A stretch of 64,000 nucleotides of DNA from Turbatrix aceti (Eukaryota > Nematoda > Chromadorea > Rhabditida > Panagrolaimidae), in contig OZ017770.1 of assembly GCA_963969345.1 (NCBI GenBank), positions 8,131,246-8,195,245 of the forward strand. The letters run 5' to 3'. Shown here in pieces: positions 63,008 through 64,000 of the stretch. The notes beneath the pieces are model-generated. The model saw only the letters and a list, made by a program, of their open reading frames with translations, was not told where the DNA came from and did no database searches. Position numbers and translations under genes: made by a program. The stretch's first letter is position 1; each line of letters opens with the position of its first letter.

Positions 63008-64000
63008 ACCCGTTCTGTCCTGCTAGTCAACACCGGTCATCGGATCGTCACAGGTGTAAAATGCACTCGTTGCCTGTAACTCAATTTTTTTAATGAGCCC
63101 GAAAAGTAAATAAACAAGTCGGGGCAATAAATCCGGTTCAAAAGAATGCAACACGAATAAGATCAAGCAAATCACTTTTGAGTAACAAAATATTTTGAAC
63201 CTCGCGTACAGAGGCAGCAAAAGGTGTGGCCGGTGTGTCATTTTGCTCCCGTCTATCCGAGAACTATTCGACTCATCGGTGAGTCATGTTTTTTTTCACA
63301 AGGGTGGAGATAAGGATATGGTTATTTTTACGAGTGTTCACGCAAAAAGAAGAAAAATCCGGGGATATTTGACGCGTTCAAAAAATCCGTGAAAAGAAGA
63401 ACAATGATAGCCGTGTCCCGTGATAGCATTAATTTTTTTTATCAACGACCGTCAATCGATGAAAAATAAAATTGGGCATTAACGGTGCAATTCTAACGGA
63501 AAAGTGAAAGCACCTAACGAACATAAGTGGGAGAAAAGTTCACTGCGCAAATGCAAGCAAAGACCATTTATCTGCGCGCCAACAAAAAGGAATACACAAC
63601 AGCATCAAATCGTCAACATACGCACCGAAGCAATAAGAGCCAGTTGGCTGGTTGCACGATCATCAATCGATTTGCAATGATGCGTTCGTGCATGCGTGCT
63701 TTGCTTTTTCTTTTCCTTAAAATTTTTTTGTTGAAAAGACCCTTGAGAAAGCTAGGCGAGTCCCAAAGATGGAACACATAGCGCCAAAACATTTATTTAT
63801 ATTACTATTTTTTGCGCGTCCTTTCCCCTAACATAAGATTGGTTTCGGTTACAACAACATTTTACAACGCGGAAAAAATGGCTAGGCAAAAAAATAGAAA
63901 AGAGCCCGAATGATGATGATCCTGGCGCCGAAGCATAATTTTATGAGCGTTGCTGCTTCCGTCAGGGGCAAGCAAGCAACACCCATCGCTGACAAGCTAT
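63008..64000. other. 5' flank of the receptor kinase gene
   Basis: About 1 kb upstream of the receptor tyrosine kinase start, running to the end of the window. No gene, RNA or repeat was recognised; it is presumed promoter sequence. Confidence 0.4.

Overview
This window is nuclear DNA from a compact, AT-rich invertebrate genome, most probably a nematode. Introns are short (mostly 45-60 nt, ending in T-rich ttttttag/tttttcag) and intergenic spacers are small. The gene content also points to a nematode: a sidekick/RIG-4 adhesion receptor ending in GFSSFV, a Met/SVH-2-like Sema receptor tyrosine kinase, an FLP-11-like neuropeptide (AMRNSLVRFG), an IRG-7-like secreted VWA/EGF/lectin protein, a MIG-18-like fibronectin-I-type protein, a BNIP3/DCT-1-like mitophagy receptor, and clean 3' splice acceptors 12-36 nt before several ATGs, as expected for spliced-leader addition. 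I cannot name the species.

Layout. 1.6-4.4 kb (-): TMEM245, 11 exons. 5.9-6.1 kb (+): small secreted peptide. 6.27-6.69 kb: hAT-type non-autonomous element. 6.7-12.3 kb: long non-coding stretch upstream of sidekick. 12.3-20.7 kb (+): sidekick/rig-4, 15 exons, 2338 aa. 21.7-22.7 kb (+): thymidine kinase 1. 23.4-24.7 kb (+): a single-RecA DEAD-box-like protein with all catalytic motifs lost. 25.7-27.6 kb (-): PLD3/4-like protein. 27.9-29.9 kb (-): mitochondrial class I release factor. 30.4-31.3 kb (-): BNIP3/DCT-1. 34.5-35.4 kb (-): ARL3. 36.0-36.4 kb (-): FLP-11-like precursor. 37.4-37.9 kb (-): decayed LINE. 38.9-46.1 kb (-): IRG-7-like secreted protein, 2144 aa. 46.7-47.8 kb (+): MIG-18-like secreted protein. 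48.6-51.2 kb (+): SLC26 anion transporter. 51.3-52.3 kb (-): DDAH-like hydrolase. 55.5-57.9 kb (+): F-box protein with a very acidic repeat tail. 57.98-58.97 kb: two more hAT-type elements. 59.2-63.0 kb (-): Met-like receptor tyrosine kinase.

Most gene models were rebuilt by joining exons at GT-AG (twice GC-AG) sites with phase checked; total coding length came out divisible by three in every model. The genes are functionally mixed (neuronal adhesion and signalling, mitochondrial function, gut or immune secretion, transport, nucleotide metabolism), so this looks like an ordinary eukaryotic gene neighbourhood and not a dedicated cluster. The most unusual items are the pseudo-helicase, the set of hAT-type elements that share one architecture but have different GC-rich arms, the acidic F-box protein, the unlabelled secreted peptide, and the release factor with an altered stop-codon-reading loop.
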